From assembly GCA_047967505.1 (NCBI GenBank), contig CM106538.1: a stretch of 64,000 bases of DNA; one strand, 5' to 3'. The notes below the pieces were generated by a model. It was given only the letters and a program-made list of their open reading frames with translations. It was not told the DNA's origin and did no database searches. How positions within the stretch are numbered: position 1 is the stretch's first letter; each line of letters opens with the position of its first letter. Source of the stretch: Dipteris shenzhenensis (lineage: Eukaryota > Polypodiophyta > Polypodiopsida > Gleicheniales). Below are positions 1 to 10,592 of this stretch, in pieces. Made by a program: the position numbers and the translations under genes.

Positions 1-796
1 GTATGGATTGGACATGCTGTCCAAATATGGGATGACAGGCTGTAAGCCTATTTCAGTTCCTTTGGAGCAGAATGTGAAGCTGAGCACAGATGTAGGTGAC
101 CTTCTGGAAGACCCTACTATGTACAGACGCACAGTAGGAAGTTTGATTTATATGACTATTACCAGGCCAGATTTGAGCTATGCTGTTGGATTGGTAAGTT
201 AGTTTATGCAGGCTCCAAGGAAACCGCATTTGGATGCAGCTAGACGCATACTCAGGTATGTGAAGTCCACATTGCAGTATGGACTATTTTATGAGGCTAG
301 GGTTGAGATACAGTTGCATGGATACACTGATGCTGATTGGGCTGGTAGTATTTCTGATAGACGATCTACCAGTGGATATGTGTTCTCTTTTGGGAGTGCT
401 GCAGTCACCTGGAGCAGTAAGAAATAGCCTACAGTTGCCTTGTCGAGCACAGAGGCTGAGTATAGGGGTGCAACAATGGCTGCATGTGAGGTAGCTTGGT
501 TGCATAAGCTACTTTATGATATGCATCAGTCTATAGATGGGCCAGTTGTCATTTATTGTGACAACATGAGCAGTATACACTTGGCAAATAACCCAGCCTA
601 TCATGTTAGAACAAAGCACATTGACGTGCATTATCACTATGTGCGGGAGAAGGTTTTACTAGGTCTTATTGATCTAGTTTATGTCAACACAGAGGATCAG
701 GTAGCTGACGTATTCACAAAGGCATTGGGCGTAGAGAAGCCGTGCAAGTTTAGAGACTTGCTTGGTGTGGGAATTGGGATTGAGCTCGAGGGGGAG
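1..796 (+). pseudogene. Ty1/copia RT C-terminus and RNase H (subfamily A1, 3' end)
   Basis: The reading begins inside the reverse transcriptase C-terminal part (YGLDMLSKYGM, PISVPLEQNVKL) and runs through RNase H: DADWAGS, RRSTSGY, ALSSTEAEYRGA, CDNMSSI, TKHIDVHYHYVRE, ending VADVFTKALG. One frame is open apart from two TAG stops, at 200-202 and 425-427. In both places the close paralogue at 13.7-15.5 kb has CAG (Gln). The end meets a purine-rich tract (about 789-796) and then an LTR, the usual 3' order of a copia element. The 5' part of the element lies before the window. A dead element end; very likely assignment. Confidence 0.93.
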
Positions 797-1149
797 TGTT
801 GAGATATCGAGCTAATCCACTCGTGATATGCTAGGGTGACTGTTGTGCATTTATGTCACCGACTTGTTAGCTGAAGATGCAGTTGGTACACCGCCCACGA
901 ATAATAGCTGGATGATAGCTATCCTTATCTACTCTAGTTCGTGGCTCACTTAGTATGCCACCTTAGTTAGCTGAGTTTGGTTTGAGACCCACATATAGGG
1001 TTCTTCTATTTCTTTGTACTAGAGTTGTTTTGGCTTACACAACTAAGAAGAGGAAAACTGTTTTTAGCCTCCACCTTTGTGTATTCCCCCATTGTGTATG
1101 TGAGAAAGCCGCAAGTGAGCTTCCTTCCTTCTCTCCCACTATCTTCATA
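797..1149 (+). repeat. 3' LTR of subfamily A1 copia element
   Basis: It starts TGTTGAGATATC directly after the polypurine tract and ends at about CTTCATA. The same sequence occurs in the same orientation at 61634, where it is followed by TGGTATCAGAGC, which fixes both ends. The LTR is about 353 bp. By analogy with the A2 element, whose ends are proven by a target duplication, the original terminus was probably ...CACA, so one transition has occurred at the end. The 5' partner lies outside the window. Confidence 0.85.
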
Positions 1150-1162
1150 GGTAGAGGTAACT

Positions 1163-2411
1163 TTGAATCCACATGTAGTGTACTTTGATCTGATAGCCAA
1201 AAATCAACAAGGTCCTTTGAAGGGAATTCGAAGGACCAAAGGGCCTTTGAAGAAGTGGAGCACAATTTGGATTGGTAATCTGCAAAGGAAACTAGAAAGA
1301 TATCCATCAAGCTTTGGTTGTAGGTTTGAGAACATGGCACAAGGCCACAAGGACAAAAGTGGATATACAAGGTTAACTACAAGTTTTAACTTGACAAAGT
1401 ATAAGGCATAATTGGTGGCTAGAGGGTTTGCATAGACAAAAAATATTGACTATGAAGACTTTCAAGCAAAATGAAGAAGATCCAAGTTGCCATCACAATG
1501 GTAAATCCATTCATAATGATCCATCTTCCAACATGTCCATTCATAGTATATCATCATTCAACATGTCTAAATAAACATGACAACAATGAGGTAATAGCTC
1601 AAATTCAAGATCTAGGGTGACAAGTTTTGTTGACTTTGGAAGGTACTATATGGGTTGAAATAGGCCCTAAGAGTGTGGTGTACTAGAGGAACAACTTTTA
1701 TACTTTAAAAGATTCACTCTGATATGGTGTCAATCATATGCAAACCCATATATCCATTCGAAGGGGGACAATAAATTTATGGTGATCTCATACATGGATG
1801 ATGTGATCATGATGGGGAATCATGAAGCAAATATTGAAGGCGAGAAGACTTTTCTACATGTAGACTTTGATATGAACATACTCAATATGCTTCATTACTT
1901 TCTCAACATTAAAATTTGGAAGGAGAATGAAGGATGTTCTCAACCCATGACTGATCCTACTAGAGATAGTGAAGTGATTTTGGATGCAAGAGTAAGGATA
2001 GATTTACTCCAATGGAGGTTCTAAGACCAGTGAGACTGAGCATGGAAGATGCTACTCAACTATAGTAGACTCAATTGTTATTGACCATAGTTGCTTGTGA
2101 GTTACTATATTTGATAAATACCCAACCCAACGTCACATTTGCTAATATAAGATTGTTGTTATAAGCTTGCATCTACACTAGAGGAGACACACTAGAAGGT
2201 TCAACTTCATGTGCTTTAGTGTTTGATGAGTACCACCCAATATGCAAAAGTTCATTACAAGTCCATCGAGGATCGATTGAGGTAGGCTTGTAGAGCTTAT
2301 CACTACTTGATAAAGCAAACTTACATCATCACCAAGTCCTTTTCTAAAGGATAATTGGAACATCTCATGCGATGATTAGACATAGGCCCACATTCAATAA
2401 TTAAGAGGGCA
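1163..2411 (+). pseudogene. Old degenerate copia RT/RNase H remnant
   Basis: Scattered copia reverse transcriptase motifs survive in order on the plus strand. There is a KARLVAKGFAQ-like stretch near 1395-1440 (LVARGFA, NIDYED). A YMDD box (VISYMDDVIMMGN) lies at 1782-1820 with FDMN...LHYFLNIKIWKE after it. Near 2095-2140 there is a LVGSLIYL..RPDI-like stretch (LINTQPNVTFAN). Stops and frameshifts are frequent, so this is much older than the neighbouring A1 element. The distal part runs towards a candidate LTR at 2412. Confidence 0.6.
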
Positions 2412-2920
2412 TGTTGGAGACCTCTACCTCACATGTGAGTTCCCATTTGAGGAGGACAAAGAGGCAAGTGGTGATTTGTATTCATTATTTTGAGTGAATC
2501 CAAGTATGAATGGGTAATTTGGTCTTCATATTGAAGGAGAATTATGAACCCAGATTGTGGTCCGAAAGATAGGAGTCCCAAATTAGATTAGGATGATAGG
2601 TAAATCTATGAGCATCCTAAATTAGTATTTCAAAGACAAGAGTGTAGAATTTCAAGCTAGAAGTTGCACAATGGAATCAAGCCATCAACTAGAGCTTGAA
2701 AGTAGAGAGGGGCTTAAGTAACATGTAAGCAATGGACCCATACAGAGATCGAGTTTTTTTTACCACCCACTTGGGTACAACTCTGGGGGCCGGGGGGGGG
2801 GGGGGGGGGTCACTGACAAATATGCAAGCATAGCACATGGGTTCAACATTTTTGTACATTTTTTACAAACAAATGGGTACCATTTAAAGGGGGTATTCAC
2901 ATATTGCAGAATTCCTAACA
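2412..2920 (+). repeat. Candidate degenerate LTR followed by a primer-site-like sequence
   Basis: After a purine-rich AAGAGGGCA the sequence begins TGTTGGAGACC. It ends CCTAACA at 2920 and is followed immediately by TGATATCAAAGA, two changes from the TGGTATCAAAGC primer site used by element E in this window. If real, this is a 509-bp LTR on the same strand as the RT remnant upstream, and the LTR-then-primer-site order would mean a tandem or recombined element. It contains an 18-G run (2792-2809). No second copy is available, so the call is tentative. Confidence 0.4.
2792..2809. repeat. Poly-G tract
   Basis: Eighteen consecutive G bases, preceded by GGGGGCC. A simple homopolymer; its length in an assembly is prone to error. 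It lies inside the candidate degenerate LTR. Confidence 0.9.
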
Positions 2921-2932
2921 TGATATCAAAGA

Positions 2933-3584
2933 GGTAAAGGTGTTTGAAAGGTTCCCAGCATAGTGTTAGAGCTTATCATGTTCCCCAACATGGTATAAGA
3001 CTTGCACATACCATCCATTGGACCTACCTACACATTGTGGGTTTTTCCAACATTAATAATATTGCGTGCAACATAGGTGTGTCTCTAACGTGTCTTGCTA
3101 GTTTAGTAAAACAATCAACATATGAAAATCATGTAAGTACTACAATTAGAGTATACACTCCCAAGTTTAACTAAAAGTGTTTTATACTCCTAAATAACTT
3201 CAAAACCAATTCAAAAAAATGAAATTTGAAATTATTTTAATAATTTAAAAGAGATATTCCATTTAGAAATTCCCACCTTGCAACATACTCCAAAAAGATC
3301 ATATTATTTATGTACATCGACCTACATCTTGTTTTCTTGGACATTTCTCTTGAATCAATCGTCAGATTGCATACATGGTTTAAAAAGGGGAAAAGAGAGG
3401 GTTGTGGGGTTGTGTCGGAAGAAATTCTTGTAATTGTGATGAATAATGATTCTATATTGGAAAAATTTAATGAATCTCTTGATGGCTTCTTATAATTTAT
3501 TTGTGCAATTTTGGTCAAGGTCCAAGTCACATTCAGGACATTTCTAGACCTCTCAATTTATGGAGCAACTAGTCTAAATGATAA
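2933..3584. other. No gene recognised
   Basis: Moderately AT-rich sequence without a convincing reading frame or recognised repeat. Short possible frames at 3237-3530 match no family I recognise. Confidence 0.5.
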
Positions 3585-3850
3585 GAATTCATAAAAATAT
3601 GCCTCCTTTGTCATGTCCTCGATTTGAATTGGAAGGCTTTCCCATGAATAATGTTCCAATAATAAGAAATCACAGACATGCTTCCATCGTCAAGTACTCA
3701 CTTTTGGGATTGTTTTGAGGTTTCCGCATATGTAGGTCCAATTTTAAAATTATAAGAAATGATGTAGATATGCCTCCACCGTCGTGTACTCAAGCAAAGG
3801 GTATAGTTGTGAGGCTTCCCCACAAGTAGGTTCAATGTTGAAATTATAAA
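3585..3850. repeat. Imperfect tandem repeat, three units of about 80-92 bp
   Basis: The phrase ATGCCTCC (or ATGCTTCC) recurs at 3599, 3678 and 3770. Each is followed by a GTC..GT-CTC stretch, then GAGGCTTCCCCA-like sequence, then TAGGTTCAAT and an AT-rich AATAAGAAAT segment. The units have diverged, so this is an old local duplication, downstream of the reductase gene on its strand. Confidence 0.6.
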
Positions 3851-4068
3851 GCTCACCAAGGTAGAAAATTAAGTGAAAGTGACCCATCACTACCTTGCGA
3901 TATAAGTCAGCATCTGAGTGACAAAGAGGTGTTAGTGCACAATAATAGTGTTGTTAAAACCATCTCGTATATGGTAAGCTTAGGCGGTCACTTAAAGGAG
4001 AATTAAATGAATAGTATAGCACTTTCGAGAGTGACACTCAATGAAAATATAGCGCGATTGAGGATGCA

Positions 4069-5534
4069 CTAATTTTCTAAATGCATACACCACTTTATAC
4101 ATTTATCAGAGCGTTTAGCTAATGAAAATATGGCAAAGGAAAGACCTTTCATCTCCTCAAGCCACAACTTCTCGGGGATGTAGGTCTTCTCTAGCACTTG
4201 TCCACATTGCTTTTCCCATATGGCTACAACCTCGTTCTGAGAGAGAATGTTTGCAGGTGGGCGAATGTATACTGTGGTGTTGACGACGCGAGGATCCTCT
4301 ATTGTCTTAATTACGTAGGTTCCAACATCCTCTTCGGCGACCCAAATCACTGCAACGAACGTTTCAGCCGTAGTATCAATCCTTCTTACCTTGATTTTCT
4401 ACGGAGGATAGACATGATTTTGAGAAACATGGATTTACATTTCGGGCATGACAACTGAAGATACGATTATTGTTCAATTTTCGTTTATGCAGAATTCAAA
4501 CAGGCACTGTTTCTGAGGCTAGTGATGCCCGTTGCGACCATTTCAGCGTGCACATCAGGCAATGGCTTTGAAGCAAATATATACGAGTACTCCTAGCTGA
4601 ATTTGAGATCGTTGCATATTATACAAGACCTTCTCGTCATCGCACCAGCAGCGACGCTTGTAAGTAATTTAGCAATTCACAAAATGAGTAACACACCCAA
4701 AATTTAAAAGGCTCACCCTTCTTATTGCCGTCTCCGTAGATAAGCACGTTGTCTGCAGGTGGCAAGAACCGGCTAAACTGCGCCAGGCCGGCTAAAAAAT
4801 AGCCCGCAAAACAGTTGGCAGAAACGTATGTGTGCGGAATTCCGGCTGACTCTATAGCACGCCGTACTTTCCGCTTGTCGGTAAAAACATCACCGACGGG
4901 CGAAGGACAATGCGAAACGCGGTCCGGGTCCATGCCAAATTCGGAAGGCAGAAACCTCTAGTACGTCCCCACGATGAGACAAGTGCCAGTCAGATTCAAT
5001 AAATTGCTTTGAATTTATAGCAAACATCAGGGACAGATCAGAAGCAGTACCTTAATATTTCCAGCTTCGTTGATAGCCTCGACGAGCTTGAGTTGATCCA
5101 GCAGCCGGTCTTCAGCGATGGCTGATATCACAATGTCCACCTGCTTTAGAGCCTTTACTAGGGTGCTTAAATCGTGAAGGGAGCCCTGCTATTCAAGCAA
5201 ACATGAACACATTATCGTTTGTATGGAACAGAGGACCCCATATTTATGTTCAGATCCTATCTTGAAATGCTCCCACGCGGGCTACCGTAAGTATGATATA
5301 TTTGATATATTATCAAACGCATTCCGCCGAAAGGATTGAACAATTTCTTACCTCTAGAAACCTGGCGCCAGATTTCTTGAGGGACATCAGCTGGCCGACC
5401 TTGTGCACATCCGATGCAACATCCGGGCGTACGAGCAGGAAGGTGGGATGACCAGCTGCCAAGCTTGCCCGTGCAATGTGCTTGCCGATGTATCCAGTAG
5501 CACCCACGATCAGCACACGGGCGGGCGTCGTCAT
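4069..5534 (-). CDS. PCBER/PLR-family NADPH-dependent reductase, four visible exons, C-terminus missing
   Basis: Spliced reading on the minus strand: exon 1 5534-5352 (residues 1-61), exon 2 5185-5051 (62-106), exon 3 4957-4717 (107-186), exon 4 4349 down to a stop at 4069. All three introns (166, 93 and 367 bp) are GT-AG and keep frame. Residues 8-17 hold the Rossmann motif IVGATGYIGK (GxxGxxG). RFLPSEFGMDPD is at 107-118, and Lys134 in DKRKVRRAIE falls at the position of the family's catalytic lysine, followed by YVSANCFAGYFL and YGDGNKK. This family reduces benzylic ether or lignan substrates in the cytosol. After EEMKG (about residue 255) the sequence no longer matches the family, which normally runs to about 308-320 residues, so the last segment is lost or lies in an exon I could not find. 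Exact substrate (PCBER, PLR or LAR) is not resolved. The gene may be a pseudogene. Confidence 0.85.
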
Positions 5535-5949
5535 GGTTGAGGAACTCGGCGCCTTTTCTTTGATTCTCTAATTTGAGCGAAGGATCATGGATGTTTTGTT
5601 TCTCGCCGTTCACAACACAATACACTATAATTTGAAGAGGAAGCAATCAGTGCCTGTGTCTCACTTCTCCTTCCCACAATTCAACTGTTAAGGGGGGTGT
5701 GCTGTTAAATCCATGGAGCTCTGTTGAGCAGACAGATAAAGATTGACACGATTACAACCAGCGGTTTTTCCTCTGAGTCTCCGATCCGATTTGCTCGCTG
5801 ATCTGTCTCTAGTAGTTGCGACGTTTAAACTGCACCAACGTGAATTGGACAGGCTTTTGTGACCAACCACTTAACTGAGTCTAGGAATCTATCTATTTGG
5901 AGCAATGCAGAAAATAAAAGCATCCCGAGGTTGGTTAAATTATTGGCAC
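5535..5949. other. Upstream region of the reductase gene
   Basis: Sequence 5' of the minus-strand ATG. The first 100 bases are probably 5' leader. I see no clear TATA box; an AATTATAG stretch lies near 5628-5635 on the minus strand. Beyond about 5700 nothing else is recognised. Confidence 0.4.
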
Positions 5950-6175
5950 TAGAAAATATGTCACTATCACGTCAGTTCGATATAAATCATATTTCTAATG
6001 AAACGTATTTACAAAGGGGTATCATTTTTTTTAAAATAAAAAGCTCCGGTTTGTGTGGACAAAGGGTGTCTTCTAATCATAAAATATTCATAAATAAGGG
6101 ATTTCAGAAGTAGGCCTTAAACGCACATTATATAAAGGGTTAACATAGATTGACCCCCCGCTAAAGTTATTGGCA
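5950..6175 (+). repeat. Dispersed repeat R1, copy 1
   Basis: Shares an ordered series of blocks with 26719-26905: ATTTACA..AAAGGGGTA, then AAGGGA, then TAGGCCTT-AACGCAC, then ATATA-AGGGTT and finally TGACCCCCC. No coding capacity and no obvious terminal inverted repeat. It separates the reductase locus from the family B retrotransposon remnant. Confidence 0.6.
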
Positions 6176-6185
6176 TAGAAAGATT

Positions 6186-6574
6186 TTTCTTGAGCATAAT
6201 CAATGTACATAACCAAGACATCATGGGGAAATCATTAGGATGGGAAGAGTAAAGTCATTTGTCATGTTTACACCATCCTCTTTGGCACCGATAGCCAATA
6301 TTACAAATTTACTCAAAATTCGACATTGAGTTGACCATTGTGGAGATATAGAACCTGGTTCTCGACTTGGTTGTACTTGGGAAATTTTTGGAGCTTTCTT
6401 TAAGATGTAAAAATTGTGATCCAAAACAAATAAAGTTATTTTAGATACAAGTTTTATGTATCTAGACCAGAGGTGTTTACAAAACACAATAGTTTATTTC
6501 ATTCATTTTGGAGGACTATCCAGGCTGAGTACCTTGACTCAAAAAGAGAGATCTGGAGCATACATGGAGATGAT
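6186..6574 (-). other. Sequence downstream of family B gag, pol not found
   Basis: On the minus strand this follows the gag stop. In a normal copia element the protease and integrase would follow, but no DSGAS, zinc HHCC or integrase motif is visible. The element is therefore truncated or replaced here, with the R1 repeat next to it. Confidence 0.5.
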
Positions 6575-7417
6575 TCAAAAAGCATAATCTTCAAAGGATG
6601 CCTCATCTTGTGGAGGCACATCAACTGAAAGTAGATTGGCATTTTCTGTCTTTGAAGTTGCTTCCTTTTTGGCTCTACAAAACTTTTCATGATGATTGTT
6701 TTTGCCACAGGGTTTGCATGGATTGATCTTGAAGCAGTCTTTTGAGAGGTAATTAGTCTTCCCATAGTGATTGCAAGGTGAAAACTTGCCCTTCTGGATT
6801 TTTATGGCATAGGCTGTATCATTGCCTTTCCGGAGTTCCATGTGCCTTTCTTCTTCTTGAAGAGCAGAGATAAGACCTTCAAGATTAGGATTAGGAAGAT
6901 TTTTCAAAGTGGTAACAACATGATCATAATCTTCAGACATACTCTTGAGCAAAACTACCGTGGCATCATCTGTAGTGATAAGAGAGTTGATAGAAGCAAG
7001 TTGAGTCATGAGACTCCACATGTAATTGACATGGGCAGCTAAAGGAGTGCCACTAACCATCTTCAATTCAAAGAAAGCAATCTTAAGTGATAATTTTGAG
7101 ATGTGAGAGCTAGCACCAAAAATCATGTCAAGCTTCTGCCAAGCTTCTGAAGGAGACTCTAAGTTAGAGATGTGATGAAAATAGTCATCTCCTAAAGTAA
7201 GAGCAATGATGCCATATGCTTTCTCCTCTCTAGCAGGATCTCTTGTTGGGCATGTCGGAGCTGAGGATTCTCTAGCATTGGAGGCTGTTGAAGAAGAAGT
7301 TGAAGCCGTTTTGACAAGCCCCCAGAGGTTTTCCCTCATCAATGCAAATTTAACCTTCATCTGCCATGTGTGGAAGCCCTTACCATTGAACTTATCTATA
7401 TTCAATATGGTACCCAT
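6575..7417 (-). CDS. gag: Copia-type Gag (UBN2-like) with zinc knuckles, family B
   Basis: An uninterrupted 280-codon frame starting MGTILNIDKFNG. It has the layout of plant copia Gag: the N-terminal GFHTWQMKVKFALMRENLW, a central LLKSMSEDYDHVVTTLKNLPN, then two C-terminal zinc knuckles. The second (CKPCGKNNHHEKFC) fits CX2CX4HX4C. The first has lost the second Cys and the His (CNHYGKTNYLSKDC), so it should not bind zinc normally. Gag packages element RNA in cytoplasmic particles. A matching primer site and LTR lie upstream at 8256-8553. It stands alone, without pol. Confidence 0.85.
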   Translation of the reverse strand: MGTILNIDKFNGKGFHTWQMKVKFALMRENLWGLVKTASTSSSTASNARESSAPTCPTRDPAREEKAYGIIALTLGDDYFHHISNLESPSEAWQKLDMIFGASSHISKLSLKIAFFELKMVSGTPLAAHVNYMWSLMTQLASINSLITTDDATVVLLKSMSEDYDHVVTTLKNLPNPNLEGLISALQEEERHMELRKGNDTAYAIKIQKGKFSPCNHYGKTNYLSKDCFKINPCKPCGKNNHHEKFCRAKKEATSKTENANLLSVDVPPQDEASFEDYAF

Positions 7418-8255
7418 GAGAGGGTCTAACCCAGGAATTGGGCAGTGTCTTCTCTCTTACAAGGCTAGAAAAACAACTGAAAAGATTCAAAGTATAAGCA
7501 TTTAATGTATCAAAGACTTGTGACCAAATTTCAATCAATGATGCTTTTACTTACATGCTTCATAGAGGTGGCTAAATGAAAGTTTTCCAAGCAAATCTAG
7601 GTGTAACAACTCAAAGCAGAGCTGTATCCACAGTTGTACTGATGCTATTTAACACTTTAAAACATTAGAAATGCTAAAGTAGCATTTAATGTAGCATCAA
7701 ACTCACAACCTTGTCAAAACTGTCCAAAACACAGGCCTTAACTTGGAGGGCTTGTATCTCACTCTCCAAAGAAAAGAAAAAGGGGCTTTCTAAAGAAAAA
7801 GAAAGCTCATTTACCAGAGAAGATCCACTGAGTAGGAGAGGTGCAAATCCGTGTCACGTTGCCATAGCTAGCTTCTTTAAAGTCAACTAGTTTTTCTTTG
7901 TTTTCTCCTTGAATATGCAGCCATTGCTACTCAAATTTCAACACAAGATAGCCCAACGTATGGAGAAGCTTCCTCTGAAAGGAATTAGAGAAAGGTGGAG
8001 CAGGCACAGAGAAAATGTAGAACACAGATTCGACGATCTACGCAAAATGGCGACCAGCAGAGATGATGATACTTCAATTCCTTGCAGGTGAAGGTTTGCC
8101 CCTTTGAGAGGTATCTCCAGCAGGAAGGGCTTGGAGAATGGAGGGGAACCGGAGGAGAACAAGCTTTAGCAAGATTTGGGATGTAGGGGAAGAAATGGTG
8201 AAGATGAAGAAGAAGAAGATGATGTGGCACAAATGGGCTCAAGGGGGATCAAAGG
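7418..8255 (-). other. 5' leader of family B copia element
   Basis: Lies between the primer binding site and the gag ATG on the minus strand. About 840 bp, long for a copia leader. It contains short possible frames over a TTC-rich tract near 8000-8240, none convincing. Confidence 0.55.
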
Positions 8256-8267
8256 GCTCTGATACCA
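8256..8267 (-). other. Primer binding site, family B
   Basis: On the minus strand the sequence is TGGTATCAGAGC, complementary to the 3' end of plant initiator methionine tRNA. It abuts the LTR end directly, with no spacer. Confidence 0.9.
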
Positions 8268-8553
8268 TGTTGGTAAACTAAAAAGAAAGCATGGAGTGAA
8301 AAACTCAGAATTCTTGCTTATGGAATGATGAAAGGTGAGGTCCTTAAGTAGGCACCTCTTACATGATCACTGACATCACTGATGACCTCTGAGCTCCACA
8401 ATCATCTCCTCAATCTGCTCATAGATTCTCTCAATCATCCTATGTGGCTTCTATCACCACTTAACTGTGCTTATGGGCACCTAATTGTGCCTCTAGCACA
8501 CACACATAGAAACCAAGGTGTGCCTGAGGCATAGACCTTGAGATATCCCAACA
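8268..8553 (-). repeat. 5' LTR of family B copia element
   Basis: On the minus strand it reads TGTTGGGATATC...TTTACCAACA, so it begins TG, ends CA, and has a short terminal inverted TGTTGG/CCAACA. It is 286 bp and joined to the primer site. The bases outside the LTR are AAGCA. No 3' partner is found at lower coordinates, so the target duplication cannot be checked. Confidence 0.85.
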
Positions 8554-8689
8554 AAGCATTCTTCTCCAAACTCAAATCCTTTTGTACTCAAAAACTTTTC
8601 TAGGTAATTCTTTTTCAAGTTCACTTTCAAATTTATGATCTTCTTGTAAAGAAATTAAGGAATAGAAATTAGAGAGAGAAAGATAGAGA

Positions 8690-9777
8690 GAAAGAGAAAG
8701 AGAGGAGAAAAGTGGTGTGGGAGAGTGGCCACGGCTACTGCCACGACAACGAGAGTGAGGAGTAAGGGAGTGGAGGGAGTGGAGTGTGAGGGATTACAGC
8801 CGCTACTGCCCGCTAGTAGCTAGTGTGAGGAGTGAGCGAGTGAAGGGAGTTGAGTGTGATGGATTGGCTACAGCTGCTGTTGCGGCAGTGAGAGAGGAGG
8901 GAGGGAGTGGAGTGAGGGAGAGAGTGGCTGCAACCGCTACCGCGGTAGTGAGAGTGAAGAGTGAGGGAGTGGAGTGTGAAGTGAGGAAGTGTGAGGGAGT
9001 GGCCATGACCGCTTCTGTGGCAGCGAGAGTGAAGAGTGAGGGAGTGGATGGAGTGGAGTGTAAGGGAGTGGTTGTAGCCACTGTCGCGGCAGTGAACGTG
9101 GAGTGAGGGAGTGGCCGTGGCTATTGTTGTGGCAGGAAGAGCCTAGGAGTGAGGGAGTGGCCGCGGCCATTGCCGCGATAGCGAGAATGAGGAGTGAGGG
9201 AGTGTGACAGAGTGAGGGAGTGGAGTGTGAGGGAGTGGCCATGGCTACTGCACTGGCAACGAGTGAGGAGTGAGGGAGTGGAGGGAGTGGAGAGTGAAGT
9301 GAGGGAGTGGCTGTGGCCACTGCCGCGGCAGTGAGTGAGGAGTGAGAGAGCAGCCGCAGTAGCGAGAGTGAGGAGTGATGGAGTGGACTACGAGGGGATG
9401 GCCGCGGTCACTGCCATGGCAGCAAGTGAGGAGTGAGGGAGTGGGGAGTGAAGTGAGGGAGTTGGAGTGTGAGGGTGGCCGCAACCACTGCTGTGGCAGC
9501 AAGTGAGGAGTGAGAGAGTGCAAGTAGTGGAGAGTGAAGTGAGGGAGTGGCCACGGCCGCTGCCACGACAATGAGAGTGAGGAGTGAAGGAGTGGAGTGT
9601 GAGGTAGTGGCCACGGTTGCTGCCATGAGTGATGACAACGAGAGTGAGGAATGAGGGAGTGGAGGGAGTGGAGTGTGAGCAACTGGCCACCACAGCCGCT
9701 CTCGTCATGGCAATGAGAGTGAGGAGTAAGGGAGGATCGAATTGGAGGGAGTGGAGGGAGTGGAGGGAGGGAGGGGG
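8690..9777. repeat. GAGTGAGGGAGTGG minisatellite
   Basis: Over 1 kb of irregular tandem repeats built from GAGTGAGGGAGTGG, GGAGTGTGAG and short GC-rich palindromic blocks such as GCCGCGGC and GCTGCCACGAC. Units of roughly 60-130 bp are interleaved. The overlapping long frames on both strands are products of the repeat composition and I do not call them genes. Confidence 0.85.
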
Positions 9778-9800
9778 AGAGAGAGAGAGAGACAGAGACA

Positions 9801-9859
<59 letters not shown>
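9778..9859. repeat. (GA)n microsatellite
   Basis: A nearly pure GA tract with brief ACAGAGACACAAA interruptions around 9791-9803. It follows directly from the minisatellite. Confidence 0.95.
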
Positions 9860-9860
<1 letters not shown>

Positions 9861-9971
9861 CCACATGGGAATGGATTGCAATTGTAGTTTGGAAACGAAG
9901 AGAGCCTGTGCTAAGCAAGGTGCTTGTTAGCATTGTCCATGGCCATGCTTTGTTGAGGGGAATAAAATGCT

Positions 9972-10592
9972 TCACCTGACAGATAAGCACCAAACCTTCT
10001 CTTCAAGGGAATTGTCCCATGCAATTTGTGCCTCATATCTAGATCCTTTTACCTTAGGTCCCTGTATGATGGCACCTTGGAAGTATTCAAGCATTATCTT
10101 TGACTTCATTTTCTTTGCTTCCACAATAGGGAATTCTCCCATACAAGCTTGAGGATCTCGCATCAATTCAAGAAATTAGTTTGTTTTTGGAGGCGGCATC
10201 AAAAAGTGCTTTGCATCTTTCTTGGACTGAAAAAATTGTCTATTGCCAACTCTAGACGTCGTGGCGTAAATTGGGACTAAAGGGTTGTCCTTCTTTATTA
10301 TGATTGCAAGCACAGTGCCCCTCTAAAGCATATTGTGTTTTCCAAAAGTTGCACCCCATGGCTCCTCATGTTCCTTGAAATCCCTATTTGACATCACTAA
10401 GAACAACTTCTTTTTTTTTCGGACCAAGAACCAAGCTCTCTTATTGGTCTTAAGTACACTCCATTGTGGGAAGTCCTTTGGGGCATAATTTTTTCCATCG
10501 TATACTGCCAAGGTCATATCATTGACAAATTCTGAAACATCAACACCCATGACAATATTGGCATGCTCCATGATTCCTATATACAAAAACAA
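9972..10592 (-). pseudogene. Unrecognised ORF with two in-frame stops
   Basis: One reading frame extends about 207 codons on the minus strand, broken only by TAG at 10323-10325 and a TAA near 10181. Readable stretches include VYDGKNYAPKDFPQW, NKRAWFLVRKKKKLFLVM, PLVPIYATTSRVGNRQFFQ and DPQACMGEFPIVEAKKMKSK. Composition is protein-like: mixed charge, aromatic residues and no repeats. Frame conservation across the stops suggests a formerly functional coding segment, perhaps from a transposable element. I do not recognise the family. Confidence 0.5.

Noticed and set aside
4198-4458. Plus-strand frame opposite the reductase gene
   Set aside because: Shadow of exon 4 and intron 3 of the minus-strand reductase, which has splice sites and family motifs.
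8256-8267. tRNA gene suggested by initiator-tRNA complementarity at primer sites
   Set aside because: Only 12 bases match, as expected for a retrotransposon primer site; there is no cloverleaf. The same applies at 18583, 19626, 24743, 35641 and 63014.
8786-9993. Several 60-200 codon frames on both strands
   Set aside because: All lie in the GAGTG minisatellite and GA microsatellite and consist of low-complexity Ser/His/Leu or Val/Arg/Glu runs.
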